Source of the DNA: Mucilaginibacter aquariorum
GTDB taxonomy: Bacteria; Bacteroidota; Bacteroidia; Sphingobacteriales; Sphingobacteriaceae
NCBI RefSeq assembly: GCF_024498135.1
Contig: NZ_JANHOH010000001.1
Coordinates: 372,001-436,000 of the forward strand
Direction of reading: 5' to 3'
Length of the DNA stretch: 64,000 nt
Shown: positions 17,390 through 27,280 of the stretch, one piece after another
How positions within the stretch are numbered: the first letter of the stretch is position 1
Layout of the letters: each line of letters starts with the position of its first letter
Notes under the pieces: generated by a model
Told to the model about the DNA's origin: nothing
Databases searched by the model: none
What the model saw: only the letters and a program-made list of their open reading frames with translations
Translations under genes and position numbers: made by a program

Positions 17390-19177
17390 TTAGTCTAATT
17401 TCAATACCGCCATAAACGCCGATTGTGGTATTTCTACGTTACCAACCTGGCGCATGCGTTTTTTACCGGCTTTTTGTTTTTCCAACAGTTTACGCTTACG
17501 CGATATATCACCACCATAACATTTTGCGGTAACATCTTTACGCATAGCTTTAACCGTTTCGCGGGCGATGATCTTGGCACCAATAGATGCCTGTATAATG
17601 ATCTCGAATTGCTGGCGCGGTAACAGCTCTTTCAACTTTTCGCAGATCTTTTTACCAAAATCGTATGAGTTACCACGGAAGATCAATGATGATAAAGCAT
17701 CAACCGGCTCAGAGTTTAATTTGATATCCAAACGAACTAAATCGCTTGGGCGATAACCTATCTGGTGATAATCAAACGATGCGTAGCCTTTTGAGATGGT
17801 TTTTAATTTATCATAGAAATCAAATACGATCTCGCCCATTGGCATCTCGAAAACCAGTTCGACACGGTCAGATGTCAGGTATGATTGATTTTTTATAAAA
17901 CCACGTTTCTGGATACAAAGCGACATCACCGGGCCAACAAAGTCGGACTTGGTAATAATAGTAGCTTTGATATACGGCTCTTCTACACGGTCAATTTTAC
18001 TTGGGTCGGGCAGGTCAGACGGGTTATTTACTGTTATTTCTTCGCCTTTGGTTGAGTACGCCAGGTATGATACGTTGGGCACGGTAGTAATAACCGTCAT
18101 GTTAAACTCACGTTCTAACCGCTCCTGGATAATTTCCATATGCAGCATACCCAGGAAACCGCATCGGAAGCCAAAGCCTAAGGCCGCAGAAGATTCAGGC
18201 TCGAAAACTAACGATGCATCATTCAATTGCAATTTAGCCATTGATTCGCGCAATTCTTCGAAATCATCGGTATCAACAGGGTATATACCCGCGAATACCA
18301 TTGGCTTTACTTCTTCAAAACCTTGTATGCCGCTTTCGCATGGGCGGTTAATAGTAGTGATCGTATCGCCAACCTTTACCTCTCGCGATTCTTTAATACC
18401 CGATATGATGTAACCCACATCGCCGGTTTTTATAACATCTTTGGGGAGTTGCTTTAATTTAAGCGTGCCTACTTCCTCTGCTATATATTGCTTTTCGGTA
18501 GCAAAGAACTTCACTTTATCACCCTTGCGAATCTCGCCGTTCACTACTTTAAAGTAAGCGACAATACCACGGAACGAGTTATAAACCGAGTCAAATATCA
18601 ATGCCTGTAAAGGTGCTTCCGGGTCGCCAACAGGGGCGGGGACACGCTCAATAATGGCACGTAAAATATCATATACGCCCATACCGGTTTTGCCGGATGC
18701 GGCCAAAATTTCTTCGCGTTTGCAACCTATCAGCTCAACAATCTGGTCTTTAACTTCCTCGGGCATAGCGCCGGGCAAGTCCATCTTGTTTAGTACAGGG
18801 ATAATTTCCAGGTCGTTCTCTAACGCTAAGTAAAGGTTAGATATGGTCTGTGCCTGTATACCTTGTGCCGCATCTACAATAAGTAATGCGCCCTCGCAGG
18901 CCGCTATTGAGCGCGATACCTCGTACGAAAAATCTACGTGGCCGGGGGTATCTATCAGGTTCAGAACGTATTTCTGCCCATCCAGTTCATAATCCATCTG
19001 TATAGCATGGCTTTTTATGGTGATGCCACGCTCGCGCTCCAGATCCATATCATCAAGCAATTGTGCCTGCGATTCGCGCTGGGTGATGGTGCCGGTATAT
19101 TCTAATAACCTATCGGCAAGGGTACTTTTACCGTGGTCAATATGTGCTATTATACAAAAATTACGTATGTGCTTCAT
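17390..19177 (-). CDS. lepA: Elongation factor 4 (LepA)
   Basis: A 595-residue translational GTPase of standard length. G1 [16 protein letters not shown] (about 10-25), G2/G3 region [12 protein letters not shown] and DTPGHVDF, and G4 NKMDLPGA are intact. The LepA-specific C-terminal domain ends with [22 protein letters not shown]4 acts on stalled or mistranslocated ribosomes. It lies upstream of folD with a repeat between. Confidence 0.96.
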   Translation of the reverse strand: MKHIRNFCIIAHIDHGKSTLADRLLEYTGTITQRESQAQLLDDMDLERERGITIKSHAIQMDYELDGQKYVLNLIDTPGHVDFSYEVSRSIAACEGALLIVDAAQGIQAQTISNLYLALENDLEIIPVLNKMDLPGAMPEEVKDQIVELIGCKREEILAASGKTGMGVYDILRAIIERVPAPVGDPEAPLQALIFDSVYNSFRGIVAYFKVVNGEIRKGDKVKFFATEKQYIAEEVGTLKLKQLPKDVIKTGDVGYIISGIKESREVKVGDTITTINRPCESGIQGFEEVKPMVFAGIYPVDTDDFEELRESMAKLQLNDASLVFEPESSAALGFGFRCGFLGMLHMEIIQERLEREFNMTVITTVPNVSYLAYSTKGEEITVNNPSDLPDPSKIDRVEEPYIKATIITKSDFVGPVMSLCIQKRGFIKNQSYLTSDRVELVFEMPMGEIVFDFYDKLKTISKGYASFDYHQIGYRPSDLVRLDIKLNSEPVDALSSLIFRGNSYDFGKKICEKLKELLPRQQFEIIIQASIGAKIIARETVKAMRKDVTAKCYGGDISRKRKLLEKQKAGKKRMRQVGNVEIPQSAFMAVLKLD

Positions 19178-19183
19178 TCAGCG

Positions 19184-19191
19184 CAAAAATA
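19184..19191 (-). promoter_or_regulatory. -7 promoter element for lepA
   Basis: Minus-strand TATTTTTG is an exact TAnnTTTG match ending seven bases before the lepA ATG at 19177, so the mRNA would be nearly leaderless. Confidence 0.5.
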
Positions 19192-19235
19192 ACTTTTTAA
19201 GCGGATAAATTGGCATGTAATTTTGCCTAATGATT

Positions 19236-20003
19236 TTACCTGGGTTGCTGCAATAGTTCAAACAGGCAGGCGGTTAGGTTGAAACAGAAATGGAAGAATA
19301 TGCCATACCAAAGTGTGTTTTCGCGCACGCGTACATAACCTATAAACAACGCGAATGGGATAAGCCAGAATAACGATATAAAACTGAGGTGGATAATGGC
19401 AAACAAAAACGCGGAAATGTAAACAGCCTGGTTTGTATCTGACACCTTTAAAAGGCTTTGCAACAAATATCCTCTAAAGCCTAGTTCTTCAAATAAGGCA
19501 GGCGTAACCGCGGTGAAAAATACCAATAAAAACATGGCGTAATAATTATCGCGGGACGCATTAAACAGATGTTCTTCCTGCGAAAAGATGGTGACATTTA
19601 GCCAATTTACAGAGTAATGTACCAGGAAAGCCCCGGCCATGGCTATGCCACAGTATGCCGACAACTTTTGTAATGAAAACCCCGGCCATTTGAGCAATGC
19701 TTTATTTTCTGACCAGTTGATAGCAAAAAAAACAATAGTTAAAAGTATGCCTGCAACTTCAAGAACCAGGTACCACGCCATTTCCTGGAACGCGTCGGTA
19801 AATTTACTTAAGCAGCATAAGAGCAGATATAACCCATAAAATACTGCGGCCTGTTTCAACAGGTTCCATTGGTCGGCAACCTTAACTTCTGACGTCGACT
19901 GCTTTGCACCACAGCTATTACAAAATTTACTACCGGTGTTTAGTAAAGCTGCGCATTGTATGCAGGCTTTTGTTTCAGGCAGTTCAATCTCTTCGGTTAG
20001 CAA
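19236..20003 (-). CDS. CPBP intramembrane metalloprotease with zinc ribbon
   Basis: A 255-residue protein. It has an N-terminal zinc ribbon (CIQC near 14 and CNSCG near 29), then about six to eight membrane helices carrying the CPBP/Rce1-like motifs: EELGFR (about 168, EExxxR), FAIIH (about 198) and HFCFN (about 238). These residues form the intramembrane protease site. Substrate is unknown; family members include CAAX-type proteases and bacteriocin-immunity proteins. It starts four bases after the stop of the upstream zinc-ribbon membrane protein, so the two are one transcription unit. Confidence 0.82.
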   Translation of the reverse strand: MLTEEIELPETKACIQCAALLNTGSKFCNSCGAKQSTSEVKVADQWNLLKQAAVFYGLYLLLCCLSKFTDAFQEMAWYLVLEVAGILLTIVFFAINWSENKALLKWPGFSLQKLSAYCGIAMAGAFLVHYSVNWLNVTIFSQEEHLFNASRDNYYAMFLLVFFTAVTPALFEELGFRGYLLQSLLKVSDTNQAVYISAFLFAIIHLSFISLFWLIPFALFIGYVRVRENTLWYGIFFHFCFNLTACLFELLQQPR

Positions 20004-20007
20004 CGGG

Positions 20008-20550
20008 TTAATCTTTTAAATTGTGCTCTTTTTTAAACTTCTCCAGTTCAAGCGCCGATTTAATACCGTTTATCAAGTACCCTATGATAACAATTTTAAT
20101 GATTATACCACTTGCTATGTTAACCGGGTTATCAATGATGAGCAATATTTGAACAATGAGATAAAGCACCAAACCTGATACAATGCAAGCCAGGGGTTTT
20201 TTCCGGCTGTAACCACCCAATACTAAAAATAAAACGGCTAAAATTAATGAAGGCAAAGTGTAGGCTAATACATTTGGATCATCCTGCTTCATAAAGAAAC
20301 TGATGATGGCACCTAACAGAGCGAAACCCGCAAGATAGTATAATGAATTACCAGCTTTTCTTACTTTATCATAATATTCTTTGTAGTATATGCCGGTAAC
20401 TTCATTTTCACCAATGAATTTACGTTGCTCGTCTTCCGTTCCCTTTAAAGGGTAGCCACAGTTTGTGCAGAAAACATCATCAGTTACAATTTCTGTAAAG
20501 CAGGAAGCACACCTCTCTTTTGGTGGTGATATGGTTAGGCTATCGTCCAT
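20008..20550 (-). CDS. Zinc-ribbon membrane protein of unknown function
   Basis: A 180-residue protein. It has an N-terminal zinc ribbon (CASCF near residue 15 and CTNCGYPLKG near 31) followed by about four membrane helices and a charged C-terminus (KFKKEHNLKD). I do not recognise a specific family. It is the first gene of a pair with the CPBP protease, and both share the ribbon-plus-membrane layout. Confidence 0.7.
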   Translation of the reverse strand: MDDSLTISPPKERCASCFTEIVTDDVFCTNCGYPLKGTEDEQRKFIGENEVTGIYYKEYYDKVRKAGNSLYYLAGFALLGAIISFFMKQDDPNVLAYTLPSLILAVLFLVLGGYSRKKPLACIVSGLVLYLIVQILLIIDNPVNIASGIIIKIVIIGYLINGIKSALELEKFKKEHNLKD

Positions 20551-20635
20551 TTTTATTGTTAAGATTTAGATACCCCAATATAATCATACAAATTGATTAT
20601 GAAAGAAAATTTTATAATAGTTGATAGGTGTGTCT

Positions 20636-22273
20636 CTAAAGCACCGCCTGTACAAAAACAGGAGTTTCGGTAACCTGTATTTTTAACTTGCCATTTGTGG
20701 TATTTACTTTTTTACTTGTCATAGCATCAGCACCGGGTTTAAGGGTATAAATGGTAGCTGTGGTAGCTTTGCCAAGGTCAAGGGTGTAAGTAGCAACACG
20801 GCCTTTTTGATCGGGCACTGTTAATACATACATGGTTTTATGATCAGCGCGATACCTGTCTACAAGCGGGTCGGCATTAATGGTGCCTTTGTAAGCATAG
20901 TTACCCATTAGCTTGTTGGTTTGCAGTATATAGTCACCAGCCGGGCGAAGTTTTGTCCCTTCTGCCAAACCGGATGTTGAATATTGTTCAGGGTTATTGG
21001 GTGTGGCATCAAACAATTGATAAAAGAACAGGCGTTTTACGCCATGCCGCGCATACATTAATGATGAACGCAGTATCCAGTCGGCCTGGGTTATTAATAC
21101 CGGCTTATTGCCGATAGGAGGCGCGTGCTGATAACTATGCTGGTTAATGTCGTAACCTGTTTCGGTTACCCATACTTCCGGTTTGTTTTTTAGCCCATTG
21201 GCCAGGTTTACAAAATCGTCTGCAACCTTACCTGATCCTGAAAGCTCGGGCGCTACACCTGTAGTAGCGTTTTTATGCGTAAAAACACTTCCATTATTCG
21301 AGTACAGGTGATAATTGATCACATCAAAGCATAAGTTAATGCTACCATCGGCTTTTATACCCCGGTTGGTTTTGCACCAGTTTATCATTCTTTGCACATA
21401 GTTAATATCAGCGGTAGATAAGCCACCCATCACTACAATCATATTGGGATCGGCAGTTTTAACACCCGCGTTATTGCCTAACGTGCCTTTATGCCCATCG
21501 TAAAAAGCCGACATATTAGCCGCATATTCTTCAGGCGTTTGCGTGGCTTTATCGCCCTTCCACCAGCGGTCGTTCTCGTTGCCGCACTCTATATATTTTA
21601 TTAGGCCAAGGCCAATTTTTACCGTATTTACCGGGTCGTTTTTCCAGCGGGGGCGGCCATCTACTTTTACCAAGTCTGGATTTATCCCGGTATTAGAACC
21701 ATATCGCGCAGCAAACTGAAATGCAGTGCGTGCCTGTACAATATACGATGCCGGTGACGAGCGGTTAGCTCCATAAGGTGTTGGGACATTCTCATTGTCG
21801 CGTTCAGATGTCGGATAAGTGTTCATCATCCATACCGGCAGGTTTTTAATATCAGCTAATACCATAATGCTATCCTGCTTACAACGGCTGTAAATTACAT
21901 CATAATACCAACTGCCGTTATTGGTTGGGTTGTAAGTATAATTGCCTTCGGTATTCTCCAATTTATTCCAGTTTAGGTAATGCCTCACCGAGCTAAAGGA
22001 TTTGATGAGGGCCATATTGGCTTCGTAGATCTGGTTGCGGTTGTTTGGTGCTGCAGGGTTCTCTAAAAAGTTCCACTCATACCCGTTTATGCCAAACATG
22101 TTTTTTAAAGGGGTTTGGTTGCTGTCAATAGCGTTTACTTTGTTTGGGTTTATCACCCTAACGGTATCTTTACCGGGGTGTACAGGTTCGGAGTGGCAGC
22201 GCGAAAATCCAAGAATTGCAATTAATACAGAAAACATCCATTTATAGGAAAATAGTAATTGCATACCTAACAT
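20636..22273 (-). CDS. Secreted glycoside hydrolase-like protein, clan GH-A type
   Basis: A 545-residue protein with an N-terminal hydrophobic segment (about 10-25) and a following Cys26 (FSRC, a poor lipobox). The region 55-460 reads as a TIM-barrel hydrolase: NE at 232-233 (ECGNEND) fits the acid/base, and Glu371 (VWVTETGYD) fits the nucleophile, the spacing expected in clan GH-A. A small beta-rich domain (about 465-545) follows. GH39/GH30/GH5-type activity is possible, but the family and substrate are not determined. It stands alone, without SusC/SusD genes. Confidence 0.65.
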   Translation of the reverse strand: MLGMQLLFSYKWMFSVLIAILGFSRCHSEPVHPGKDTVRVINPNKVNAIDSNQTPLKNMFGINGYEWNFLENPAAPNNRNQIYEANMALIKSFSSVRHYLNWNKLENTEGNYTYNPTNNGSWYYDVIYSRCKQDSIMVLADIKNLPVWMMNTYPTSERDNENVPTPYGANRSSPASYIVQARTAFQFAARYGSNTGINPDLVKVDGRPRWKNDPVNTVKIGLGLIKYIECGNENDRWWKGDKATQTPEEYAANMSAFYDGHKGTLGNNAGVKTADPNMIVVMGGLSTADINYVQRMINWCKTNRGIKADGSINLCFDVINYHLYSNNGSVFTHKNATTGVAPELSGSGKVADDFVNLANGLKNKPEVWVTETGYDINQHSYQHAPPIGNKPVLITQADWILRSSLMYARHGVKRLFFYQLFDATPNNPEQYSTSGLAEGTKLRPAGDYILQTNKLMGNYAYKGTINADPLVDRYRADHKTMYVLTVPDQKGRVATYTLDLGKATTATIYTLKPGADAMTSKKVNTTNGKLKIQVTETPVFVQAVL

Positions 22274-22348
22274 TTACAAGACGAATTAATTTGGTTAAAA
22301 AGCGCTTAAAGGTATTAACAATCTGTTAAACCCGGTTATCTTTAAACA

Positions 22349-22382
22349 AAAATGCCACACCGTATTACCGGCATGGCATTTT
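22349..22382 (-). terminator. Intrinsic terminator after the DinB gene
   Basis: AAAATGCCA (22349-22357) pairs with TGGCATTTT (22374-22382). On the minus strand the hairpin is followed by a short T-rich run, 20 bp after the DinB stop. Confidence 0.7.
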
Positions 22383-22401
22383 ATAAGTTTTGTTCTTTGG
22401 C

Positions 22402-22926
22402 TTAAAATAACATTTCGTTTGGAGGGGTTGCACCTTTTAAACGGATGTAAATAGTGGTTTGGCCACGGTGGTGTGTTTGGTGCTCAAACGCTTTTGCTAA
22501 TAGCAAGCCACGGGTTGATTTCATTTTACCCATAGCCACTTCTTCTTTAAACTGAGCGTCTGTCATAGCCTGGATGCTGGCGATAGCAAAATCGTAGCTG
22601 TCTAAAACCGCTTTGGTAGTAGCCTCTTTTGTTTGCGCGATCGTTTTCTCTACCGAAACATCTTTGCCAAGCGGACTTGGTTTGCCAGTTGCTGTAGAGA
22701 TAAAGAAATAATTTGCATCGGCAAGATGAAGCATTTGGCCGGCAAAGCTGCGCACTTCCGGGGTTGCTTTAAATCCGTAACCATCGGCAGGCATGGCATC
22801 TAAATAAGCTTTAGTGTAGGCCTTAGCGCGTGTCCATTCGGCAACGGTCTGGTCTTTGGTGATCTGCGCAAAAACCGAAGTACAGGCAAACACCATTACG
22901 GCTAAAAGGAATGATAATTTTTTCAT
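22402..22926 (-). CDS. DinB family protein, exported
   Basis: A 174-residue protein with a signal peptide ending SVFAQ (about 21). The remainder is a four-helix DinB/YfiT-like bundle. His residues at MLHLADANYF and EHQTHHRGQTTIYIR are the usual metal ligands. DinB-fold proteins are often metal-dependent thiol transferases or of unknown function; the exported form with a signal peptide is frequent in Bacteroidota. It is monocistronic. Confidence 0.8.
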   Translation of the reverse strand: MKKLSFLLAVMVFACTSVFAQITKDQTVAEWTRAKAYTKAYLDAMPADGYGFKATPEVRSFAGQMLHLADANYFFISTATGKPSPLGKDVSVEKTIAQTKEATTKAVLDSYDFAIASIQAMTDAQFKEEVAMGKMKSTRGLLLAKAFEHQTHHRGQTTIYIRLKGATPPNEMLF

Positions 22927-22979
22927 ATTAGGTTAATTTAAGTTTTCAGGATAAAGATAATTTTTATTGGATAATAATC

Positions 22980-24281
22980 CTACCTCGATACCTCTATCTT
23001 TATTTTCCTGCCTTTTATCTTTTCATTCTTCACCAAAGCTACTGTTCGTTCTATAAGGTTGCGTTTTACTGCGGCATATGATGAATAATCCAGCACCTCT
23101 ATTAACCCAAGGTCTTCTTTAGCCAGTTCGCCTTTTTTAAGCAAAAGTCCCACGATATCAACCTTGTTTATTTTATCCTTTTTACCCGCAGCTATATAAA
23201 CCGTTGACCATGGCGATAATGCCGGAATAGTGGTTTTCTTCGGCAATACTTCTTCCTCGGGTATCTCGCTCAGATAGTCGGGCTTTTCTCCTGACGCTAA
23301 CAGCAAATAGGAGGTACCCGTTGCATGCATGCGTGCGGTACGGCCATTACGGTGTATAAAGGCTTCTTCGTTATGGGGTAACTGGTAATGAACTATATGC
23401 TCAATCTCTGGGATATCCAGTCCCCGCGAGGCAAGGTCGGTGGTAATTAATATATGATGACTGCCATTCCTGAATTTGAGCAAGGCACGTTCACGATCGT
23501 CCTGTTCCATACCGCCGTGGAAAATATCATGTGGCAAACCCATATCATAAAGCAGATCGCTGACGCGATCAACAGCTTCGCGGTGGTTACAAAAAACAAG
23601 TGTTGGTTTATCGCTTATCTTACAAATAAGAGCGAACAAGGCATCAAGCCTGTCGGCAGGTTCGCATATCACTACTTTCTGTTTCAGATCCGGAGTAGAT
23701 TCCGCATTTGTTAAGTAATCCAGCTTTGTTGGTCGGTTAATGCCGGTGAAAGAGGGGATCTCGTCCATTTGTGTGGCCGATGTAAGTATGCGTTTTTTAA
23801 TGTTCGGCAATTGCTTAATGATGTATGACATATCTACCTGGAAACCAAACTCCAGCGCTTTGTCAAACTCATCCAGTATCAGGGTAGTAACCGTACTTGT
23901 ATCAAACGTTTCGCGACGGATATGATGAGCTATACGGCCCGGCGTACCCACTATAACAGCTGGCGGCTGCGAAAGGCTGTTTAACTCTATCTTTAGCGGG
24001 TGACCGCCATAAAAACAATTTACCTTAAAGCCGCTGCCCAAACTGCGAAAAACTTGTTCTATCTGTAAAGCAAGTTCGCGCGAGGGCACCAGTATCATTA
24101 CCTGTACGGTTGGTATATTGGCATCCAGCAATCCCAATAATGGCAGCAAAAAGCCCAATGTTTTACCCGACCCAGTAGGCGAAAGTAATATTACATCGCC
24201 TTTTTTAGCGGCGGCAATAGCAGCTTCCTGCATAGGGTTAAGGGCATTTATATTAATTTTTTGAAGCGCTTGCTTTATCAT
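22980..24281 (-). CDS. DEAD-box RNA helicase with DbpA-like C-terminus
   Basis: A 433-residue helicase. The order is Q-motif region LNPMQEAAI, motif I SPTGSGKT (about 35), motif Ia PSRELALQ, motif II LDEFD (DEFD in place of DEAD), motif III SAT, helicase C with TDLASRGLDIP and HRNGRTARM, and a C-terminal RNA-binding domain (about 360-433) resembling that of DbpA (VDIVGLLLKKGELAKEDLG). A role in ribosome assembly is likely by analogy. The DEFD change is the main oddity. Confidence 0.85.
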   Translation of the reverse strand: MIKQALQKININALNPMQEAAIAAAKKGDVILLSPTGSGKTLGFLLPLLGLLDANIPTVQVMILVPSRELALQIEQVFRSLGSGFKVNCFYGGHPLKIELNSLSQPPAVIVGTPGRIAHHIRRETFDTSTVTTLILDEFDKALEFGFQVDMSYIIKQLPNIKKRILTSATQMDEIPSFTGINRPTKLDYLTNAESTPDLKQKVVICEPADRLDALFALICKISDKPTLVFCNHREAVDRVSDLLYDMGLPHDIFHGGMEQDDRERALLKFRNGSHHILITTDLASRGLDIPEIEHIVHYQLPHNEEAFIHRNGRTARMHATGTSYLLLASGEKPDYLSEIPEEEVLPKKTTIPALSPWSTVYIAAGKKDKINKVDIVGLLLKKGELAKEDLGLIEVLDYSSYAAVKRNLIERTVALVKNEKIKGRKIKIEVSR

Positions 24282-24320
24282 GTGTTATGGATGGAAAGCC
24301 ACAAAGATAAGCTAAACCCG

Positions 24321-24707
24321 CTACTTAATTATCCTAACCGGTTTCTTATGCTCATCTATCGCCACAAAAGTAAAACTGCCATGTACAGCAAGCTCGCGGC
24401 CCTCGGCATACATTTGTTCAATATAGATCTCTACATTAACCTTTAAACTGGTATTACCAACGGTGCTTACACGACCGATCAGCTCTACAATTGTGCCTGC
24501 CGGTATAGCCTTTTTAAAATCTATTTTATCGCTGCTAACGGTAACCATTACCTGGCGGCTAAAGCGGGTGGCAGTAATAAAGGCTACTTCATCCATCATG
24601 TGCATGGCGGTACCGCCAAACAGGGTATCGTAATGGTTGGTAGTATTTGGGAAAACGGCTTTAAAAATCCGGGTTTCAGATGCTTGTATTCTATCGTCTA
24701 AGGTCAT
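24321..24707 (-). CDS. Acyl-CoA thioesterase, hotdog fold
   Basis: A 128-residue single hotdog domain of the YciA/BFIT type. NHYDTLFGGTAMHMMDEVAF (about 25-44) contains the catalytic Asn/Asp region, followed by the strand SSDKIDFKKAIPAGTIVELIG. It hydrolyses acyl-CoA to free acid and CoA. The chain length is not predictable. It lies 40 bp upstream of the helicase on the same strand. Confidence 0.85.
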   Translation of the reverse strand: MTLDDRIQASETRIFKAVFPNTTNHYDTLFGGTAMHMMDEVAFITATRFSRQVMVTVSSDKIDFKKAIPAGTIVELIGRVSTVGNTSLKVNVEIYIEQMYAEGRELAVHGSFTFVAIDEHKKPVRIIK

Positions 24708-24720
24708 TGTATGTATGTAA

Positions 24721-24763
24721 AAGCCTCACCTAAATCCTCTCCAAAGGAGAGGACTTGGCTTGG
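24721..24763. repeat. Short palindromic repeat with CTCTCC-AAA-GGAGAG core
   Basis: TCCTCTCC (24735-24742) and GGAGAGGA (24746-24753) form an 8-bp stem with an AAA loop, preceded by GCCTCACCTAAA. The same GCCTCACC and CTCTCCAAAGGAGAGGAC words occur at 52809-52913. Confidence 0.75.
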
Positions 24764-24771
24764 CATGTTTA

Positions 24772-27096
24772 TCAAATAATTACAGGCTCTGCAATCGTAG
24801 CGCGCATTTCTTTGGCGGCGGCTACCATTTCAATTAAAGCCTTTTTGGTTTCGTCCCAGCCACGGGTTTTAAGGCCGCAATCGGGGTTTACCCAAAGCTG
24901 CGTATCCGGGATAACCGCTCTTGCTTTTTTAAGCAGATAGGTCATTTCATCCTTGTTAGGTACGCGTGGCGAATGGATGTCATATACGCCCGGGCCAATT
25001 TCGTTCGGGTATTTAAAATCGGCAAATACATCCAGCAGTTCCATTTGTGAGCGCGATGTTTCAATGGTTATTACATCGGCATCCATATCGGCAATACTCT
25101 GGATGATATCGTTAAACTCCGAATAACACATGTGGGTATGGATCTGCGTATCATCTTGTACACCGCTTGCCGAGATCCGGAATGCCTTAACAGCCCAGTC
25201 TAAATAAGCTGTCCAGTCTGCCTTGCGCAGCGGCAGGCCTTCGCGTATAGCGGGTTCATCAATCTGGATGATTTTTATACCGGCGTTTTCCAGGTCGCAA
25301 ACTTCATCGCGTATAGCTAATGCTATTTGCGTACAGGTTTCAGATCGGGGCTGATCATTACGTACAAACGACCATTGCAGGATAGTTACCGGGCCGGTGA
25401 GCATACCCTTCATCCATTTATCGGTTAATGACTGCGCATAAGCCGACCATTTAACCGTCATAGCATTAGGGCGCGATACATCGCCATAAATAATTGGTGG
25501 CTTTACACAACGGCTGCCATAGCTTTGTACCCAACCGTTTTGGGTAAAGGTAAAGCCTTGCAGCTGCTCGCCAAAATACTCCACCATATCGTTGCGTTCA
25601 AATTCGCCGTGTACCAAAACATCCAGATTGATATCTTCCTGCCATTTTACGGCTTTTTCGGTTTCTTCGGCTATGTGCAGATCATATTGGGCCTGGGTAA
25701 TAACGCCTTTTTTTAACTGCGCCCGCCAACTGCGCACCTCGGCAGTTTGCGGGAACGACCCAATAGTGGTAGTAGCAAACAGCGGCAAGTTTAATAACTC
25801 CTGCTGCTTTTGCTTGCGCAATTGGAAAGTGCTTTTACGTTGTACATCACTTTCGACTATTGATGCAACACGCTCTTTTACAATGTTATTATGTATAAGT
25901 GTTGAAGTTTTACGTGAAGCGTTATCATGCTTGTTCTCCGCCAGTTTATACTGGGTGCCTACACCTGGGTTATCTGTCGACAGGCTTTTTAATAACGCTA
26001 TTTCATTTACCTTTTGTTTAGCAAAAGCCAGCCATTGTTTAATTTCGGGCGTAAGAACTCGATTGTTATTCTCACTTTTCAGATCGCAGGGCGAATGGAT
26101 GAGAGAGCAGGACGGGGCTATCCAAATACGTTCGTCGCCAAGTTTTTCTTTTGCTTTTTGGATGATGGTAAGCGATGCCTCAAAATCGTTCTTCCAGATG
26201 TTACGGCCATCTACGAGACCTAAGGAAAGAATTGTTTTGGCAGGTAACATATCCAGCACCTCATCTAATTGCTGCGGTGCACGTACCAGATCAATATGCA
26301 GGGCATCAACAGGTAAAGATGTTGCCAAATCTGCGTTATTGCCCAGTTTTTCGAAATAGGTAGTAAGCACAAACTTTAGGCGAGGGAATTCCTTGCGGAG
26401 CTGCTTGTAGGTATTTCTGTATGCCTGCTGCTCTTTTTCAGAAAGATCGAGCAATAGAAAGGGCTCGTCAAACTGGATCCATTCGGCACCAAGGTCCTGC
26501 AATTTAGTAAGGATCTCGGAGTATACCGGCAGCAGATTTTTTAGCAGATCTATCTTTTCAAAGCCGGCTTCTTTCTCTTTGCCTAATAACAGATAGGAGA
26601 CAGGGCCTATTAGCACAGGTTTAGTGATGATACCTAATTGCTTAGCCTCATAAAATTCGTTGGTGATTTTTGTAGAGAATAGTTTAAACTGTTGATCCTT
26701 ACAAAATTCGGGTACAATGTAATGGTAGTTGGTATCAAACCATTTGGTCATTTCCATGGCTACAACATCTAACCCGTCCTTTTGATAACCTCGGGCCATA
26801 GCAAAGTACAAGTCAAGTTCTTCATTGCCTTGTTTCAGGATCACCTCGTTGTAGCGTTTTGGGATGGCGCCAAACATAAGGGAATGATCCAATACATGGT
26901 CGTAGTAAGAAAAATCGTTTGAAGGTATCAGGTCTATTCCTGCATCCTTTTGTATCTGCCAGTTTTCGTGGCGGATGGTTTTACCTACCGTTAGCACGTT
27001 TTTGTGCCCGGTTTTGCCTGCCCAGTAACTCTCGCAGACTTTTTTCAATTCGCGTTGGCCACCAATGCGCGGGTAGCCTAAATTTTGCGTTAGCAT
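24772..27096 (-). CDS. metE: Cobalamin-independent methionine synthase
   Basis: A 774-residue MetE of normal length. The N-terminal domain starts MLTQNLGYPRIGGQRELKK. The C-terminal catalytic domain has TTIGSFPQT (about 440), the zinc ligands HTHMCYSEF (His and Cys) and the final Cys in NPDCGLKTRGW. It transfers methyl from 5-methyltetrahydrofolate-triglutamate to homocysteine without B12. A cobalamin riboswitch stands in its leader, so it should be repressed when B12 is available and a B12-dependent MetH probably exists elsewhere. Confidence 0.96.
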   Translation of the reverse strand: MLTQNLGYPRIGGQRELKKVCESYWAGKTGHKNVLTVGKTIRHENWQIQKDAGIDLIPSNDFSYYDHVLDHSLMFGAIPKRYNEVILKQGNEELDLYFAMARGYQKDGLDVVAMEMTKWFDTNYHYIVPEFCKDQQFKLFSTKITNEFYEAKQLGIITKPVLIGPVSYLLLGKEKEAGFEKIDLLKNLLPVYSEILTKLQDLGAEWIQFDEPFLLLDLSEKEQQAYRNTYKQLRKEFPRLKFVLTTYFEKLGNNADLATSLPVDALHIDLVRAPQQLDEVLDMLPAKTILSLGLVDGRNIWKNDFEASLTIIQKAKEKLGDERIWIAPSCSLIHSPCDLKSENNNRVLTPEIKQWLAFAKQKVNEIALLKSLSTDNPGVGTQYKLAENKHDNASRKTSTLIHNNIVKERVASIVESDVQRKSTFQLRKQKQQELLNLPLFATTTIGSFPQTAEVRSWRAQLKKGVITQAQYDLHIAEETEKAVKWQEDINLDVLVHGEFERNDMVEYFGEQLQGFTFTQNGWVQSYGSRCVKPPIIYGDVSRPNAMTVKWSAYAQSLTDKWMKGMLTGPVTILQWSFVRNDQPRSETCTQIALAIRDEVCDLENAGIKIIQIDEPAIREGLPLRKADWTAYLDWAVKAFRISASGVQDDTQIHTHMCYSEFNDIIQSIADMDADVITIETSRSQMELLDVFADFKYPNEIGPGVYDIHSPRVPNKDEMTYLLKKARAVIPDTQLWVNPDCGLKTRGWDETKKALIEMVAAAKEMRATIAEPVII

Positions 27097-27280
27097 TGCT
27101 TTAATTGATTAAATGAATAAATCGGTTAAAGCTCTCTGGCTAAACTTCGCAATGCGTTTTTGATATGGGGTGATGGGAAATAGGGATATAGGTCATCCTT
27201 GCATTATAAATACAGGTGTAACGAAAGCTATATCAAACCACAGACCATTGCTTCATACCGCGAAAGCATTGTCAATTCAG

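Noticed and set aside
25592..26359. 255-codon open frame antisense to metE
   Set aside because: It is a shadow of the conserved metE frame; the translation is Cys/Ser-rich without domains.
27097..27280. Possible short gene between metE and the riboswitch
   Set aside because: No ORF with coding character; the segment is best read as the riboswitch expression platform and leader.
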